A model generated the notes under the pieces. It saw only the letters and a program-made list of their open reading frames with translations. It was not told the DNA's origin and ran no database searches. Source: Chara braunii (lineage: Eukaryota > Streptophyta > Charophyceae > Charales > Characeae). Taken from it: a stretch of 31,059 nucleotides of DNA. The stretch lies in the NCBI GenBank assembly GCA_003427395.1, contig BFEA01000520.1, forward strand, positions 763,756 through 794,814, given 5' to 3'. Shown one piece after another: positions 29,161 through 31,059 of the stretch (its first letter is position 1; each line of letters starts with the position of its first letter). The position numbers and the translations under genes were made by a program.

Positions 29161-30010
29161 TTGTGAGGCTGGCACCTCATTAAGTAGCCGCGGACAACTG
29201 GGAATGCGGCATTGTCGCCACATCCGCCCCGCGGGCCAAATGCAAAACACAACAAACATTCAAAGTATGGGTAATCGGTGTGCCCAATTGTAAAAAGCCC
29301 AGACCCTCAATTGTTGAAACGAGCCTGGGCGCAAACACTGGGGCCCGACCGGAAGCTATTTACAATTTTCATGGTCAGGCCCAAACAGTGCAGCAGCAGC
29401 AGCGCCTCCCATATAGGGAGGAAGGAAGCCAGTCCATTCTGGTCTAGACAGGAAATGCGGACACGCTGCTGCAAATGCGTGCAATTGTCTACATGCATTA
29501 CTGCAGATTGGGGCGCGCTTTTAGGACGCTGAGTGGTGTGGGCCGCAGTAGTACATCAGGGCACGAGCATCCATGGGCGAACTGCAGCACGCGAAAGTGT
29601 GATGAGCAGCGGTGGTCTTGACAAAGGAAGCGCAGTGTGAGTTGAGAATGGTGATGGGAGGAGATGAGATACGTACTTGGTGTATGTGGGAGGTCGGCAT
29701 TGGTATTGAATTTATGTACACTGGTCTGTGAAGGCAAAGTCAGCCTGTTGCAAGAGGATAGGTAGGACAAGCAGGATAAGTATGACACCGGACAGTAGGA
29801 GCGACATTGAATACTGCAATGATATGACCTAAAGTGTTTGAACATTGGCTTACGAGGTCACTATATCGCTCTCATTTGAATGAAATCTTGATATATTTGA
29901 ATTCTCTACTTGTTACCTGACTATCTAGACTTCTGCATGATTGATTGTAACTTAAACTTTTGTGTATCGCACTCATTCATATTCCTTGCACTATTATTAC
30001 TATTATTATA
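29160..30010. repeat. Interspersed repeat, copy with ATT/TA tail
   Basis: Best-preserved relative of 24540-25020, ending CATATTCCTTGCA then (ATT)n and (TA)n. (CAG)4 at ~29391. No coding frame of note. Confidence 0.5.
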
Positions 30011-30036
30011 TATATATATATATACAGGGTCACCAG

Positions 30037-30080
30037 CCCGTACGTACGGAGGTGTCCGGGCAGACCTCCGTACGTACGGG
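30037..30080. repeat. Perfect 17-bp-arm inverted repeat
   Basis: Arms CCCGTACGTACGGAGGT and ACCTCCGTACGTACGGG around a 10-bp loop. It follows (TA)n and CAGGGTCACC, which could be a DNA-transposon end; the partner end is not seen. Confidence 0.85.
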
Positions 30081-30135
30081 CGTTCGGGGTCCCGTGCGGG
30101 GTCTGAGCCCGACGGCGTTCGGCCCCCGCCAAAAA

Positions 30136-30420
30136 TTATTTTGGGGCCTAAAAATAATTATTTTTTCTGAATTTGTTTTTGTAAGTTCTTTATGACGTGC
30201 AGTACATGCCTGTAAATTTCCAAGTCATTTGGCTAAGCCAAATAAGAATTAAAAATCGTCAAAGATGGCCGTGTCAAAACGTGCTCGCCCACGTATTTTT
30301 TCACTATTTACTTTTTTTTTTCACTTTAGTTTGGGGTCTAAAAATTTTATTATTTTTTGAAACTTTTTTAGTGTGTTTTGCATTATGTGAAGTACCCATC
30401 TATAAATTTTCAGGGCATTT
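30136..30420. repeat. ~194-bp imperfect tandem repeat
   Basis: TTTGGGGYCTAAAAAT...TATTTTTTGAA followed by GT-CATGCC/CCCATC and TAAATTT-CA-G-CATTT occurs near 30140 and 30332. Confidence 0.65.
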
Positions 30421-30424
30421 ATTC

Positions 30425-30470
30425 GAGAGAAAGAGAGAGAGAGAGAAAGGGAGAGAGAGAAAGAGAGAGT
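30425..30470. repeat. (GA)n tract
   Basis: GA repeats with AA/GG interruptions. Confidence 0.9.
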
Positions 30471-30499
30471 ACTTGGATCTATTCGTTGGCCATATTCAA

Positions 30500-30620
30500 C
30501 CAGGTATTGTATACTTCCATGTTCTAACCGAAGATTCCACCAGGTAATGTATGTTTCCATGTTCTAGCCAAGGATTCATTGGATGTTGCTCATCCTATCG
30601 ATGGAAGTAGCATGGCGCGA
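30500..30620 (-). repeat. Inverted copies of the core repeat
   Basis: TGTATACTTCCATGTTCTA and TGTATGTTTCCATGTTCTA lie ~54 bp apart, followed by GATTCATTGGATGTTGCTC and ATCCTATCGATGG. They match the core seen at 23.1-24.1 kb in the opposite orientation. Confidence 0.7.
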
Positions 30621-30636
30621 GCCGCGAGATCGTCTT

Positions 30637-30640
<4 letters not shown>

Positions 30641-30726
<86 letters not shown>

Positions 30727-30819
30727 ACGATTCGTTCCGATTTTGCTAAAAAAGAGGCAGTGTATATTTCCACGTTTCAGCGGAAGATTCATTCCGTTTC
30801 TGCTCATCCTATCGATGGA

Positions 30820-30873
<54 letters not shown>

Positions 30874-30900
30874 TAGAGAGAGACAGAGAGAGAGAGAGAG
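30641..30900. repeat. Compound microsatellites in mirror-complement order
   Basis: (CT)n 30641-30676 and (CA)n to 30724, a ~95-bp core-repeat segment, then (TG)n 30820-30872 and (GA)n to 30900. The right arm is the reverse complement in type and order of the left, giving a possible stem of about 70-80 bp. Confidence 0.85.
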
Positions 30901-30969
30901 GGCCGATAAGTCTCCGACCTCGGCCAACAGCTAAGTCTCCAACCCCGCCCCTCGCCGAACACTACTTGG

Positions 30970-31057
30970 ATCGATAGAATGAGCAAATCAAAAAGTGGCA
31001 GTGTATATTTCCACGTTTCGGCGGAGAATTCATTTCGTTTTTGCTCATTCTATCGAT
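30970..31057. mobile_element. 88-bp palindromic MITE-like core repeat
   Basis: Perfect 18-bp terminal inverted repeats ATCGATAGAATGAGCAAA and TTTGCTCATTCTATCGAT enclose the core GGCAGTGTATATTTCCACG. Other copies keep one end and often carry a microsatellite at the other. Confidence 0.7.
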
Positions 31058-31059
31058 GG

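Overview
The window looks like intergenic, repeat-dominated DNA from a large plant-type (streptophyte) nuclear genome. I see no intact host gene. Three things support this: Ty3/gypsy-type LTR elements primed by tRNA-Asp, dense microsatellites with (TG)n, (GA)n, (ATT)n and poly-A/T, and heavily decayed nested insertions. A charophyte alga such as Chara is my best guess, but that is inference from overall style, not from a marker gene.

Layout. (1) 1-5898 is a minus-oriented LTR retrotransposon. A decayed gag reading region runs leftward from 3529 to the window edge. A perfect 20-nt tRNA-Asp primer binding site (PBS) lies at 3856-3875, and the LTR begins at 3878. Its Gag holds two diverged tandem copies of one unrecognised domain of about 200 residues. 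(2) A ~133-bp tandem array (three units at 5601-5898, a fourth at 16557-16690) is split by element A, 5899-16556. Element A is a non-autonomous LTR element with a 3.5-kb 5' LTR, a 1.6-kb non-coding interior and a 3' LTR enlarged to 5.5 kb. Its PBS extends into a complete antisense tRNA-Asp copy with CCA. Both LTRs contain a tRNA-like Pol III promoter unit and a run of hairpins, two of them with GAAA loops. (3) 18570-~21950 is a relative, element B: a 5'-truncated interior plus the start of a 3' LTR. Terminal hairpins shared by A and B show compensatory base changes. (4) 22-31 kb is a mosaic of short repeats: a polypurine GAA tract, a recurrent ~50-bp core tied to (TG)n/(GA)n arrays, a 30-bp minisatellite of hairpin units, foldback/MITE-like palindromes, diverged copies of a longer repeat carrying splice-donor-like sites, and an 88-bp palindromic MITE at the right edge.

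The elements seem linked. The minus gypsy element and element A share the same LTR-PBS junction (CGACA, GG, then TGGCGCC). A and B share LTR starts and interior sequence but have no coding capacity. The simplest reading is that A and B parasitise an autonomous tRNA-Asp-primed gypsy lineage resembling element 1. The points most worth following up are the full-length tRNA-Asp capture, the structured tRNA-bearing LTR and the duplicated Gag domain.
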